From contig CH003302.1 of NCBI GenBank assembly GCA_000149265.1, positions 12,292 through 76,291 on the forward strand: 64,000 nucleotides of DNA, written 5' to 3'. The notes below the pieces were generated by a model that was not told the origin of the DNA, searched no databases, and worked only from the letters and a program-made list of their open reading frames with translations. Made by a program: the position numbers and the translations under genes. The stretch comes from Ciona savignyi (Eukaryota; Chordata; Ascidiacea; Phlebobranchia; Cionidae). Positions 10,549 through 22,300 of this stretch are shown here, one piece after another (the stretch's first letter is position 1; the number at the start of each line of letters is the position of its first letter).

Positions 10549-12504
10549 ATGGATAAAAACATGATTTGCATTGACAATCCAAGAAATTACCACAATCAGT
10601 TACAGTTTAACTTGGATGCACAAAGTCCTGTTTCAACAGCCAGTCATACGTATGGAAGACCAAAATACCTACTCATTGAAAAAGTGCAAAACCCTGCACC
10701 GAAACATTTTCGGGTTCCATCCCCTGAAAGAAAATTTGATGTTGTTCCTTCAGATAATCTATCGTTAGCAATTCAGTTAGCAAAATTGGATGTAAGTAAT
10801 TCCAAATGGAAACCGGAAAAATCTTCTGTTAATCTGAAAGTTCAAGAACCTGTAAAACAAAAGAATGTACCGAAACGGCCCAAAAACTTAGATGGAAAGC
10901 ATTTCAAAGAGGTAAATGTACAATTGCCGGTTAATAATTATCGAGCTGGAAAAATATCCAAATCCGCAATATCTCAGCAAAAAAATTCAACCTTTCGACC
11001 TGGCACCCAAAAGCCGAAACCTCATATAAGATTTAGGGAAAAGGAGCCTGATTTCGAAGACCACATTCGAAGAATCATTGAACCTCCAGGATATAATAGA
11101 AGTGGGGGAGTTCATTCCAAATACAGTCAGCCAGCAGCCAAAGATGCAATGACATCAACTGCTGATTTAAATCGTGAAGTAGAAAGCTTTGCACACAGAA
11201 GCGAGTTCAAAAACTTTGCAAAAGAACTCCAGGGGGTAATAAAAAAAGAAAAATTGGTCAAGAGATTCAACCAGCAACAACCAAAGAAAAGCGGTTTTCT
11301 ATCTATGCAAAGATCACCGGTGAAAAGGAGCTTTCGTCAAGCCATGACGACTCCTTTGCGTGCATCCTATCGACCGACAAAAACACATTCTCATTCCACT
11401 TCCAAATCTGCATCACAAAGGCCAAATTTACGGGATGCTGCAAATTCACCGATACACTTTAACCATCCCAAAAAACCTTCACAGCACAAGAAGAAAGTTG
11501 CACGAGCTTTAAACGTCAGCACTTCGGACTCTGATGATCAATGGACCAGTGGTACTGATACGGCTAGTTCTGAAGTGGATAACATACTTCATGGGAAGGG
11601 TAAACTTAAACATTCAGAAAAGAGAAGACACTATAAAAAACCCTGTAAAAATACAAGGACACTACATGAAAACAAAAGAGCAGCAAAAGACAATTTAGTA
11701 TCTCATATTTTGAATGAGTTATTTGATGACACGGCTAAAGAAGTCCATAGAAATGAACATGACCAGAGGGAATTAGACAAACGGGTAGAAGATCCAACAT
11801 ATGAAGCTATATACAAGAAAATAGAACAGATGGAAAGGGAGGAATTGGAAATTCGACGCAGATGGGAAACCATACACTATGACGATTTCTCACCAATGGA
11901 TATTATCAAACCAGAAGTTGACCAGACAAATACCACCGAAACAACATCGGAACACAGATTGACATCTCCACAACCAATATGTTTTACCAATATTGATTTA
12001 CCTTCTGAAAAGGAAAATCCGAAACCTTCTGTTCGATTCATGCAGGACAGCCAAGGTTTTCACTCGTTGTATTCATCTCCTGGAGCAAAAAGTGCTGCTT
12101 CCTCGTCTCAGTCTAAATCAGGTGCAAAAAAATTGACTCTATCAAGCGAGATGGCTGATTCCATAATGTCCAACAGGTCAAGGCACAGTAAATACCTTAA
12201 ACACACCTACCATGAACCGAAAGCGGGATTTAATCCTTGGAAAATCGTCCAAGAGCTATCAGAAGACGTTCTGGCTCAAGTCCTTCAAGAAGTCGCTGGA
12301 GAGTTGGAGAATGTCTGCGACGATTATGTCGAACAGATTTTTGAATCAGAATTCGCAGATCCAAACCAAACTGATCAATCGTCAGGAACGACTTTAGTAG
12401 AGTACTCTTCGTCCTTTGATTCTTACCTACCCCCTTCTCAAGAGGACTCCTCACTAGCGTTGAGCTCGCATATTTCAGAATTTTCTGTAAGCATTGAGAA
12501 ATAA
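10549..12504 (+). CDS. KIAA0753: Moonraker (KIAA0753/OFIP) centriolar satellite protein
   Basis: A single-exon ORF of 651 aa. Family landmarks in order: NQLQF at residues 16-20, LAIQLAKLDV near residue 80 (human has LSYAVHLARRDV), a helical EQMEREE...RRRWETIHYDD block around 417-450 (human MEEMEKYQ...RQRYNKIAYAD), and a C-terminal block from FNPW (561-564) through LSEDVLAQVLQEVAGELENVC to FESEF, matching the human FNPW...SEELVDEALGAVAAEL...FTSEF end. Between these the protein is basic, low complexity and probably disordered. The human protein is about 967 aa, so the central coiled-coil segments appear shortened. Moonraker binds OFD1 and FOR20 at centriolar satellites and is needed for centriole duplication and ciliogenesis. 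A TTTACAG acceptor (ending 10534) lies 14 bases before the ATG, indicating a 5' UTR intron or a spliced-leader site. Confidence 0.88.
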   Translation: MDKNMICIDNPRNYHNQLQFNLDAQSPVSTASHTYGRPKYLLIEKVQNPAPKHFRVPSPERKFDVVPSDNLSLAIQLAKLDVSNSKWKPEKSSVNLKVQEPVKQKNVPKRPKNLDGKHFKEVNVQLPVNNYRAGKISKSAISQQKNSTFRPGTQKPKPHIRFREKEPDFEDHIRRIIEPPGYNRSGGVHSKYSQPAAKDAMTSTADLNREVESFAHRSEFKNFAKELQGVIKKEKLVKRFNQQQPKKSGFLSMQRSPVKRSFRQAMTTPLRASYRPTKTHSHSTSKSASQRPNLRDAANSPIHFNHPKKPSQHKKKVARALNVSTSDSDDQWTSGTDTASSEVDNILHGKGKLKHSEKRRHYKKPCKNTRTLHENKRAAKDNLVSHILNELFDDTAKEVHRNEHDQRELDKRVEDPTYEAIYKKIEQMEREELEIRRRWETIHYDDFSPMDIIKPEVDQTNTTETTSEHRLTSPQPICFTNIDLPSEKENPKPSVRFMQDSQGFHSLYSSPGAKSAASSSQSKSGAKKLTLSSEMADSIMSNRSRHSKYLKHTYHEPKAGFNPWKIVQELSEDVLAQVLQEVAGELENVCDDYVEQIFESEFADPNQTDQSSGTTLVEYSSSFDSYLPPSQEDSSLALSSHISEFSVSIEK

Positions 12505-12744
12505 CAAGATATATATGTTTTTATCTAAGTTGCAATATACATGTTGCTTGTTCGTTTATATTTTGGTACTGTACTTTTTTACTGTATTTCTATATTTTAT
12601 ATTTTTGTAAATTTAACTTTGTATAAAAATTTGTTTTAATGTATACTACTTAAACAGTAATCTCTCACACTGAATATGTAGGATAACTTATGTTTTGTGT
12701 CTGCCCTGTTGGAAAAGGAACTATTGTATCCTGTAAATTTTAGA

Positions 12745-12750
12745 AATAAA
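12745..12750 (+). promoter_or_regulatory. Probable polyadenylation signal of moonraker
   Basis: AATAAA 240 bases after the stop codon in an AT-rich 3' region, between moonraker and the convergent CEP19 gene. The rest of 12505-13303 shows no gene. Confidence 0.5.
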
Positions 12751-13188
12751 AATCGTATTTCGGTAAATTCTAAACTAAAGAAATGTATACCTTTAAAGCA
12801 TCTTAGCAGTGTAAGACAAAAATGTGGGGTGGCATTATAAAGAATGTTGATTAGACCACACTTCGGGTTTGCTAATTGTCTGGTCAAGTCTTGGACTCTA
12901 CAACTTGATATCAGTTGACTTTTGATCGGCACGTCTAAAATCCACACTTCCAAATGTTTCAGTATATCATAGAACATTATCTTTAAACTAATGCTGTGCT
13001 TAATCTAGTTATGATGCATATATGTATAGTGAAATGGTCACATGCACTGCATAAGTAACTTGAATAGGGTTTATCAATTTAAATAGTTCAAAATTAAATG
13101 CAGAGAAAAACTTCTACAAAGTTGTAAACTGGAGATTGCCAAGATACGTTTCTTTGAATGAACAAAACCATCATTGCTTTATAGCCTT

Positions 13189-13194
13189 TTTATT
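13189..13194 (-). promoter_or_regulatory. Probable polyadenylation signal of CEP19
   Basis: AATAAA on the minus strand about 110 bases beyond the CEP19 stop. Confidence 0.5.
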
Positions 13195-13303
13195 AGCAGC
13201 ATGGAAAATATTCGATTCACTAAATTTTGTATAAAAATAAAAATCCAGTATAAAAACACACAATATGCAAAGTATTTTCACACAATAGTATAAAACAACT
13301 ACA

Positions 13304-16300
13304 TTAGAATTCATCAATGTCATCAGAATTAGAATCCCAACCACTGGTCTCAACAGCACCTTCATTGCCGAAATCAACCTGGAAAAAAGAAATACTGGTA
13401 ATGATGGTTTATGTTAGGGTAAAGATCCAAATTTTGCCTGGCTAGTTATCTTATTGGTAACATATCAGGCAGTGAGACGAAAGGTTATGGGATATAAAAA
13501 ACCTAATGGGCTTTATTCTTGGGCAGGGAATTTGTGATCATAAAGGGAATTTGTCAACATAAATTGTGTATGGGCAGGGAATTTGTCAACATAAATTGTG
13601 CATGTTGAATAAAATCAGTGGTTTAATGGGCTTTCTACACACTACAATTACTAACTTTACTGCTCCATTAACTCAAGTGTGGGCATGGGTTAATCTGACA
13701 ATTGTCTGTGTTGTACTTATACTTTCATTATCCTATCTAGGGGATAAATAAAAGTATTTCAATTGATTTTCTTGGACAAACCTCAACATCATATTGAAAA
13801 TCGTCATCTCCAGGTTTCACACGATTTTGTTCGAATGCTTCATCCATAATTCGCTTTGCCTTTTCAACCTTTCAGTTAGGAATATCTAGTTATTTTAACA
13901 ATAGTTTTTCTTCTAAATTAGTGATGCAATTTACATGGTTTAAAAGTATAAAATAATTTCATAACACATTCCAAAGCAGAATTGACAATGACGGAAATAC
14001 CAGCATCATAAAAACAGTCCAGCAGTTACCAACAATATTAATACTTTAACCCAGAGGTGGGCAACTTTTCTATTAGGCGGGCCAGATGTGGAAAAATGAA
14101 GTTCTTGTGGGCCGGATTATTAGATGAATAATATTCAATAACTTATCCACATATTTATTTACTAAATTATTGCCATAGTTTCCATGTTTCGTTAAATATT
14201 GACGACTAATGTTGTACTATTTTAATACCGCAACACTCTGATCATACAGCAAACATACTGGTTTGTTGCCAACCTTTGTAAAAATACTTTGGTATTCAAT
14301 CTTTGTTAAATGCTCGAAACTTATTTTCTAATTTACGTTTCATAGGATATTCCATGGTTAATAATCCTTAATAATTCATAAAATCCATTTAAATTTGAAG
14401 TTTAAATATAACTTATAACAGCTGAAGAAAAACTAACAATAACAGTCACGTTGTTACAAAGTACCCAGTAGCGTCTGATGTTTACAACGCTTCTGTTTTG
14501 ACCTTATATTGTTTGTTTAAAAAGTGTGCTAACACAATTGTTTGTTCACTAAGGTTTATTCCACCAGCTCGCAATTACAGTGCGGTAAGAGTAGAGCGAT
14601 AGCCAACTTTTAGGAATGATACGTCGGACCACATTAGTGTGTGGTTGGATACAGACAGCGGCCGGACCTGGGCCAGTCTGGGGGCCGGTCGAAATCCCTT
14701 CACGGGTCGGACCCGGCCCGCGGGCCGTATGTTGCCCACCCCTGCTTTAACCCGATGGTAATTATTGTATAAACAAAACCTGAAACATGGTAAAAATAGT
14801 GCCAATTCTAAATAGAACATACTGTGATAACATTGGGAGTGGTTTTCTAACGATTCTCAGTGCTAATGCCCCAGTGTTTTGCCACCATCAATGGATAACA
14901 TGCTACCCAACATTAGTTTATTCATAAATTGCCAGGTTTACCTTAGATTGATCCAGTTTGTTCAAGTCAACCTCTGGATCAACTGACATTTCTTTTTCAG
15001 CTTTCTTTACTGCTTCATCGATAGTTAACCCTGAAAGATTTAGTATTAAAAAAGTACATAGGCTATGCCACAAGACATTTCTCGTGCCCATTGCTATATT
15101 TTATTCTGGGCCACAGTTTCGTACTACTGGAGCCAATACTAATGACATTTTAAATCTGAGTGAACGAATGAAGCTTACGTTAGATGCCAAAAGCTCTGGT
15201 CTTATTCCTAAACCAGACATAGTTAATTTACCATTTAAGGTCCCTTGAACAATGTGAAGCATCTTCTCTATTTGGATCTGTGAGACATCTTTTAACAACA
15301 TTTGGTGCCTTGCATTCTTCTTCATCTCCTCTGCTGTGCGCGAGACATCTGTGGGGGGTTATAACAAATTACAGCACAGGAGAGAAAATGGACAGTCGTT
15401 AATACCAACATTAAAAAGGACATACTAAAATTGAAGGAACGTCTTATCCATACAGTAATAATTCTGATGATGGGGTGCAAGGTAATCTGACAGTTGCCCA
15501 TGTAATACTGACTAATGTGTTGTTGTTAATGGTTGCTAAATACAAAAAAAAATATTTATTAAATGCAAATATTAATATTGTATAAAACAGTTCCTCTAAA
15601 TACCCAGTGTAGGCAGTGTGGGCCCTGTTGGAACGTTCGTTTTCTGTGCGCCGGATTTTTGCGCCAACATTTTTTAACATAAATTTTACGCCATGCCAGC
15701 AATACTAATTTGTGCCACCACAAACGAAATTGCATAATTTTCAATTAAAACTTTAAAATATAAAAGTATCAAAAATACTGACATAAATGAAAGGAGGTGT
15801 AATCACGCCACGCCAGCATGGAGTTTTCTGCGCCAATACCCGAAAAAGTAGTCAGTGCGCCACGCCAGATATGTCCGGCGCATCATACGAACTTTCCAGT
15901 AGGGAGTGTGGGCAGTGCGTAGACAGTGTGGGTAGTGTGTAGGCAGTGTGCCAGGGTTAGCGTTTAAGTTAGGGTAAGGGTTTCTAGTGCGCCTACTGGC
16001 CACACTCTGCCTACACACTAGGTACCGGTATTTAGAGTCACCCTGTAAAAATACCAACAAATAAATAACTACACATTAACTGAGTGTACGATGTACCGCA
16101 TACTGAACCTAAATATATTTGCTTATTAATTGTATTTTGAGTGAAATAGGATTAATGCTTTAATGATTTATTTGCGGGTGGCAATGCAAACTTACTTGAA
16201 TTTGCTTTGAAATTTCGTAAGGGCATTTTTCTACATCTCATTCTATGTAATGATTCGTCTTCATAAGTTACCACAAGTGTCGGGGGCTTTAATTTAACCC

Positions 16301-16322
16301 CGCATTTCTTGACACTATACAT
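13304..16322 (-). CDS. CEP19: CEP19, centrosomal/ciliary basal body protein
   Basis: Five exons: 16196-16322, 15232-15348, 14942-15030, 13782-13868, 13304-13378. All are GT-AG and in phase, giving 164 aa (human 163-167). The N-terminus VKKCGVKLKPPTLVVTYE matches human AKKCGIRFQPPAVILIYE, followed by RKMPLRNF, the EEMKKNARHQMLL...VSQIQIEKML segment, DPEVDLNKLD, RIMDEAFEQN and the C-terminus YDVEVDF...SGWDSNSDDIDEF. CEP19 is recruited to centrioles/basal bodies by FOP/CEP350 and in turn recruits the GTPase RABL2 for IFT entry. It lies tail-to-tail with moonraker, 800 bases between stop codons. Intron 1 holds nested MITEs and intron 3 holds a 693-base hAT element. Confidence 0.95.
14052..14744. 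mobile_element. hAT element/MITE with perfect 8-bp duplication (CEP19 intron 3)
   Basis: A 693-base element with inverted ends CAGAGGTGGGCAAC and GTTGCCCACCCCTG (13 of 14 positions), flanked by identical 8-base direct repeats CTTTAACC (14044-14051 and 14745-14752). The 3' subterminal part is strongly GC-rich (GGCCCGCGGGCC), unlike the AT-rich surroundings. No transposase reading frame is visible, so it is a non-autonomous hAT. Confidence 0.92.
15589..16045. mobile_element. Nested MITEs in CEP19 intron 1
   Basis: The outer element has ends CTCTAAATACCCAGTGTAGGC and GGTATTTAGAGTCACC, as in the element at 8249-8388. Inside it, from about 15627 to 15903, lies a second element with inverted ends TGGAACGTTCG...GCGCCGGA and TCCGGCGC...CGAACTTTCCA. 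The inner termini resemble the TGGAAAGTACG termini of the RBMX2 MITEs, suggesting a related hAT-type family. Neither has coding capacity. Confidence 0.65.
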
Positions 16323-16436
16323 TTCAACCGATTACAAAAACAAACGAACAAATTTTCCCAGTTTGGCAACGGAAACATAGAAATCGCATTTTCCCCACTC
16401 CGCTTCACTGATTTTGCGATGGTGATAAACAATAAT

Positions 16437-17346
16437 CCAATTGGATAGGATAGGATATTCATATTTATACCCGTGTATGAAAAAAACAAAGGGGTTAACA
16501 CACGGGCAATCGTTAGATCACCTCGCGCCCATCGTCGGGTTACCGGAGCTATTACAGTGTGTTGTATATGATAGACACGTACCTTTAATTTGGTAGAACC
16601 CATTAATCCGCTGTGTTTAGGCAATGTCCATAACGGGGGCGTCCGTAACAAAACTAATTATTCTCCGTAACGAAATTAATATTGTCCGTAACGGAACTAA
16701 TTATTCTCCCTATTTATCCAATGCAAACTGACCTCACCAAAACGGCAAAACACTCGTTTAAAAGCAATGACTCGTGAAGGGTACCACTCGTCACATCCGC
16801 CCCGCATAGAGGTCTTAATTGGTTATACGCCATTTAAAGTGCCTTGCCCGAGGACACAACCGACTAGCTACTGACCAGTTTTGCACCTGTGTAGCAATTT
16901 TGACATTATATTTGCAAAAACTGCGTTTATTTCATTTAATCGACGACAACTGTGTTCGTTCTGTTATCACCTTATGACGGCATTGACACTTATCACCTCA
17001 TGACGTCATTGACACCTAATGCAGTTGTTTTTCTATCTACGTCATTATTTGCTTTATAAAGCGTTGTGCGATTACATACACACACATACATAGAGATACA
17101 ACTTAATAAAGAATACGAGTGGAGTTTTACGGTTTGTCTGTTTGGTGGAGGTTCCGCTGCCAGTCTAGTTTAGTTCCACTCCATGTGTGTACATATGGAG
17201 TAGGAGCGGAGTTTTGTGTACCAGTTATAGACGGCAGCGGATCCTGGGACCTGGTCCCGGCCAATTTAGCCGTTGAAAAACCCCTCGCCCCACACCTGCA
17301 AACTTTCGATTAAAAGGCGACGCACTTAACCGCCAGACTAACCTGT
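16437..17346 (-). mobile_element. SINE-1 copy split by two later insertions
   Basis: Read on the minus strand: the tRNA-like head is at about 17293-17346, a middle segment at about 16831-16889, and the body plus GGATAGGATA-type tail at 16437-16635. Between head and middle sits the LTR-like element 16890-17292. Between middle and body sits a further roughly 195-base insert (about 16636-16830) containing three tandem TCCGTAACRAAAYTAATTATTC units (16642-16706). Removing the inserts restores the family order, so the insertion sequence can be read directly. Confidence 0.82.
16890..17292. mobile_element. Solo LTR-like element inserted in SINE-1
   Basis: A 403-base element beginning TGTAGC and ending CCCCA (5' TG, 3' CA as in LTRs), flanked by CACCTG direct repeats (16884-16889 and 17293-17298). 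The duplication may be 4-6 bases. Internally it has a 26-base tandem pair of CACCTYATGACG...CATTGACAC (about 16969-17020), a palindromic TGACGTCA at 17001-17008, a TTTATAAA box at 17053-17060 and an AATAAA at 17105-17110. That order is expected of U3-R-U5. The plus-strand ORF at 17119-17313 overlaps it and is probably not a gene. Confidence 0.72.
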
Positions 17347-17490
17347 AGGACAGTGTTTTTTTCCGATAGCGGGAATTTCCTTTGTTTTTTGGGAATTATT
17401 AAAGGTTAAGGTAAACTTTGGACCTGCCAGTTGGGAATCCTGAAAGTTTCAACTTGTTTCGATAACGCGTTCTACCCATTTAAATCAGTC

Positions 17491-17766
17491 CGGCCGGTTG
17501 GTCTGATGGTTTAGTGCGACGCCTTTCAGCCGAAAGGTTGCAGGTCCGAAACTGGTCGCTTATAATCGGTTTGTACTTGGGCAAGGCACTTAACGGACGT
17601 TGCCTGAACCCAGCGATTAATGGGTTCTACCAAATTGAAAGAATGTCTCAATTATAAAACACACTGCAATATCTCCGGTAAGATGATCCGACCATTTCCC
17701 TGTGTATTAACTAGCCCCCCCTTGGTTTTCCCATTCACGGGGATAAACATGAATATCCTATCCTAA
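17491..17766 (+). mobile_element. SINE-1 copy, near full length
   Basis: Starts with the tRNA-like head (GGTTGGTCTGATGGTTTAGTGCG, then GGTTGCAGGTCCGAAAC), continues through TTGGGCAAGGCAC and GGGTTCTACCAAATTGAA, and ends CATGAATATCCTATCC. The remaining intergenic sequence 17767-19376, between TRPA and CEP19, shows no gene that I can support. Confidence 0.85.
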
Positions 17767-19376
17767 TCAATCTTACTCTAAATTAGTAAAGACTTGTGCG
17801 ATCTAAGTTTTCATGAACCAGAAATTCAGCTGTTAATTTATTCTTTAAATTCAAATGCGACCCGTATTTCTACATATTAAGCCTTAAATTTCGTTTATTT
17901 TTTCGTTGACATTACCCTTTAACCATTTGCATTTTTAGAAAATTGTGTTGTTAAAAGAGCAGATCATTTTAGCTTTGAACAGGTTATTTGTTGGAGATAT
18001 CATAAGTCTCTATCTACGACATTAATTGATAACACCTGGACTCACCACTGGTCTATCTAGATTCTGTCGGACATGGGTTTATTTTTTTTAAATAGTGTGG
18101 ATAGATTGTTTAAATGTGTACATACAAATTAGACATGCTTTTCATTATTACAAATACGTTGAATGATCAGACAGCTCTACAAACAAGAACACAGCGTTAG
18201 TGAAAGAAATATATATTCCAGAAATATTTCAACGCTAAAATACACGATGGAACATGGACGTAATTTCTATTAGGAATTAGAATAAAAATTAAAAAATTAT
18301 CACGATACATTTAATTGAAAAACCACAACCGTAGTCTTCATGAAAATTTTAATGCCATTCAGACAAAGGGTCCGATTCTCAGTATCGACATATCTATCCT
18401 GTTAGATGGAACTCTTGAAAGTGCATAGTGCGTAGAAACACAAAGAAAAGTGGTCTGCTGTAATTTCGTGTTGAACAAGGGGCAATTCACGTTGCTTTTA
18501 TTGATATTATCTGTAAAACAAAATTAATATCATCTTAAAAACAAATATTATATTCACAATTCACATGAAATATCAATATAGGCATGGGTAAAGTTTCATT
18601 TTGTATAACTTGCACCGACGGTTTGCCGAACCTATTCAGTGTGTTGCTAAAGATCGAGATGGCGCTGCTGTTTTTTTTATAACCAGTTAATCTGCTGCGT
18701 TCAAGCAATACCAAGTAAGTGCTTCTCCATATTGGCTTTCTAATAGAGGTGGTGTCAAATTAGATAGAGGGTGATGCTCTATTTATTGACCAGCTAGTCA
18801 TAATTTGCTGGAGTTGATACACCAATTATTACTGGGCAATTGTAAGATTGTGATGTAGGAAACCACTGATTAATAATTAGCATAACAAATCTTAAAGTGA
18901 TGGTCTATTGTAGGTGCGTTCAATTAAAGGGTTGCACTCTATGCTGCAATTTTGAGAAAAAATATTATTATCTTAACATACATCTGGATTAAGGTATTCC
19001 TTATTGGGTAGGGCCTAATAATTATAGTAAACTTGTCAATAATTATGCTATACTACACTTACATATGAGCCCAAGCCATATTCACACCAAACATAAAATT
19101 AAATCAATACATGTACAGTTGTACAATATTAATCATACGTTTATGGAATTAAAACATCCTGGTTAGTTTAAGAGTACCAATAATCAGATAGTTTTACCCT
19201 TGAACTTAGTGGTATATGGGTTAAAAAACTTAAGATTTTTTTTCCCGTTCCAGGTAACAAACTGCGGTTGCTATGGTGAATTGACATCGGGCAGGAGTCT
19301 ATCTTTTATAAACCTCATATTGTGTCTCAAACATGGGAAAAAAAAGTATCTCATTCCACTGTACCTTATAGAAGGA

Positions 19377-22300
19377 TCAGACGCTGCTCATGAACTTTTC
19401 CTTCACAAGAACAATCTTCATCTCTTCCAGATTCTCCATGATTTCGCTTCTGCTCCTCTCAATCATGGAGTTGCAGTTATTCAATCCTGTTCTCAGCTCC
19501 TCCCATCCACGGGAAAGAAGAGCTTCCTGCATCGCGTCCATTCTCTTTTCCAGTTCTTCTCTCACCTGAGGGCCACAAGTCAGTAAAATTCAGAAAAACT
19601 AATTATTAATATCACAAAAAGTTTGCTTTCGAACTTAGTGAAATTGTTTGCTCCGTAAAATATGATGACTAAGGTTGAATAGGATATAAATAATCCTACT
19701 CATAGGCTACAAGTGGATTATCATTTTATAGAAGTAGGCAGTATTTAGTAAAGTTTAAGCAGTGAGATACCACAAAAGAATCCACTGGGTAAGAACCGGC
19801 TGGCGAGACTGGTTTTGATCATTTGGCCGATTACCAACTAAGAAATGCGGTTGGATCAATATATATTGAGTTTTTTAGGCAACAAATTCTCACCGAGCCA
19901 AGTTGAGCTTTTGTATTTTCAACTTCTGCTTGAAGATGGTTCACCAGCTCTTTAGTGATGTCAACCTTTCCTCTTGTTTGATTCGATTCTTGCTGCGTGG
20001 TTATCTCAAGTCCACTCCGAGTTTGATTGATACGATTTGAAAGATCTTGGCCAGTGTGCACAAGATTATCTTTAATATCCTAAGTAGTAAATAACGACAA
20101 CAGTTTTAAGATTCATAATATTAAATGTAATTAAACTGTTTGCACAAACTTTGTACAATGGAAGCCAGCAGAATCTCATCCTTAGCCAATGTCAGTGTAT
20201 ATTGTGATAAAACACACTATTGGATAAACATATTTTTAAAACAGTAGAAAAGGTTTTATCCAACATCCAATTAAATATAGTTTACAAGATCCGAAGTATT
20301 TATATTTTACAAGATCCAACTCACGTCTGTGTACGTCCTGGTCTCTGCCCTCGCTTCACGCACCATCACTTTCACATGACGTACACCCTGCTTCACTTCT
20401 GATTGGTCAGCGATAAGGTCATTGATCCTTCCCCTGAGAGTGCTGAGCCCACTCATGACGCGATCCGCCATTGACCTGCTGGCTTCATCTTGCTCGTTCT
20501 ACAAATTAACCAGTTGTAAAATAGTATCCAATAGAAGTTGATAAATTACTGCTTTTGGATACTAACTAATTAAATTTAAATATATCATGTAGGTTTGTTA
20601 TCATAAACAAGGCATTAAACAACTAAAAATGCTAATTATACCAAAGCAACTTTAAACAACTAAAAAATGTTAATTGTTTTTGTATGTAAAGTAAAAAAAA
20701 CTGTACAATATGTATATTTGTGAGTATATTAGTGAGCTAGCTCTGCGGGTAATTATTCAAAAAGGCCCTAATGCATATATCTGCGTTAAGATTAGAAAAC
20801 TGGGTAAAAATATTATTTAAATACATGACCTAATCAATTGGGATTCAGACACAGTTAATAATTTCTACCATTACTGCTTTATGATATAACAAGAAAAAAA
20901 CACAGGTGTGTTTTTTTCTATATTCATCCATTTTTAATTAATAAATACAACCTCATCATCTACAACAATAATCTGAGGTTCATATTTAAATCCCTCTCAC
21001 CTCTCCCTCACGGTCGAGCACTTTGCTCACATGCTCCACTGTCATTTCAGAGTCTTCAAATAGAAATTTCCTCAAGAAGTCGGATTTTCGGTAGCGGTTT
21101 ATTTCAATCGTTTGCTTCCGCAGGCACCACTTCTTCCGTAGAAAGGCTGGAATAGTGAACTCCACATCCAAAGCTAGATCCACCTGATTTAGTTAATTTT
21201 TTTAGTTTACACATAAAAGATTTCCCAGAATTCTTTCCATGTGAAGTACAAATGGGAAAATATCTAACACTTGCTAGTTGTTATGCTGTTTTTGGTAAAA
21301 TAGAAAATTGGTTAAAAAGTAATGAGTAAATTACCTGCATACCAAGCCTTTCCAGTGTGGCGTGCTCTTGAACAGCAATGATATCTCCAACAGCTAAACC
21401 AACCTATATAATGCATCGTACATCCATTAGTTGATCGGGTGTGAGCAGTTTAGAACATTAAAAAATAATAATTCATTCTAATAACAAATCATTTAAACAT
21501 TTGTAAAAACATTTTTATCTTTTCATGCCACTTAATAAAGGATGATTTGCTATAGATTTAAGGCAGTCTGCATGTTTAATAAAAGCTATGTTTAGTGTCT
21601 GATGCACCAGACAAAATAAAATATCTTACCAGCAAGTTCATGATGATGATAGTCATCACTATGAGGAAGATGACAAACAAAACAAAACTGACTTCGGTGG
21701 TGTAAACCTGGAGGTAAAAGGAATGCATTAGGTGAACAATGATAAAATACCTTGATCTTATTTATTCAGTTAAAAATTGGAGTTTTGTCTGGCCAAATTG
21801 CTTGATTCAGTGAATGGATTGTGGATCAGTCATATACAGCCAATGCGGTTAAGGTAATCTGACAATTGCCTGTATGATTATGCCCACCGGGATAAAACAT
21901 CAATATCCAATCCTAGACATATAATGCATGTCGGTTGTCAGAAGTTACTCAAACATGGGCAGACAACAACACAAATTTAATGCCAGAATTGTGACTTAGC
22001 ACCACTGCATCACAGTGTCAAAAGTGGGGTTGAACGATTTAATTACTTTTCCACTTCCACTTTTTATGCCTCACTGTATAACATTTTTCACTTAGATTTA
22101 AAAAACAACAAAGATTAATTTTATCACAGAAATAATTTTTATTAAAAGGCGTCGCATCAAATACATAAAAAAATAACTTTATAAATACAGGTAATTATTT
22201 TTTTTTACAAAGTTGATGGATATTTTCTAATACGGGTACATAAAACATTAAGGGTACATAAACAGCTAGTTGTAATAAGGAAATGGCATTAAAAGTATCT

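Noticed and set aside
17119..17313. 64-codon plus-strand ORF in GC-richer sequence
   Set aside because: Lies within the LTR-like element 16890-17292 and runs into the split SINE; best explained as repeat sequence.
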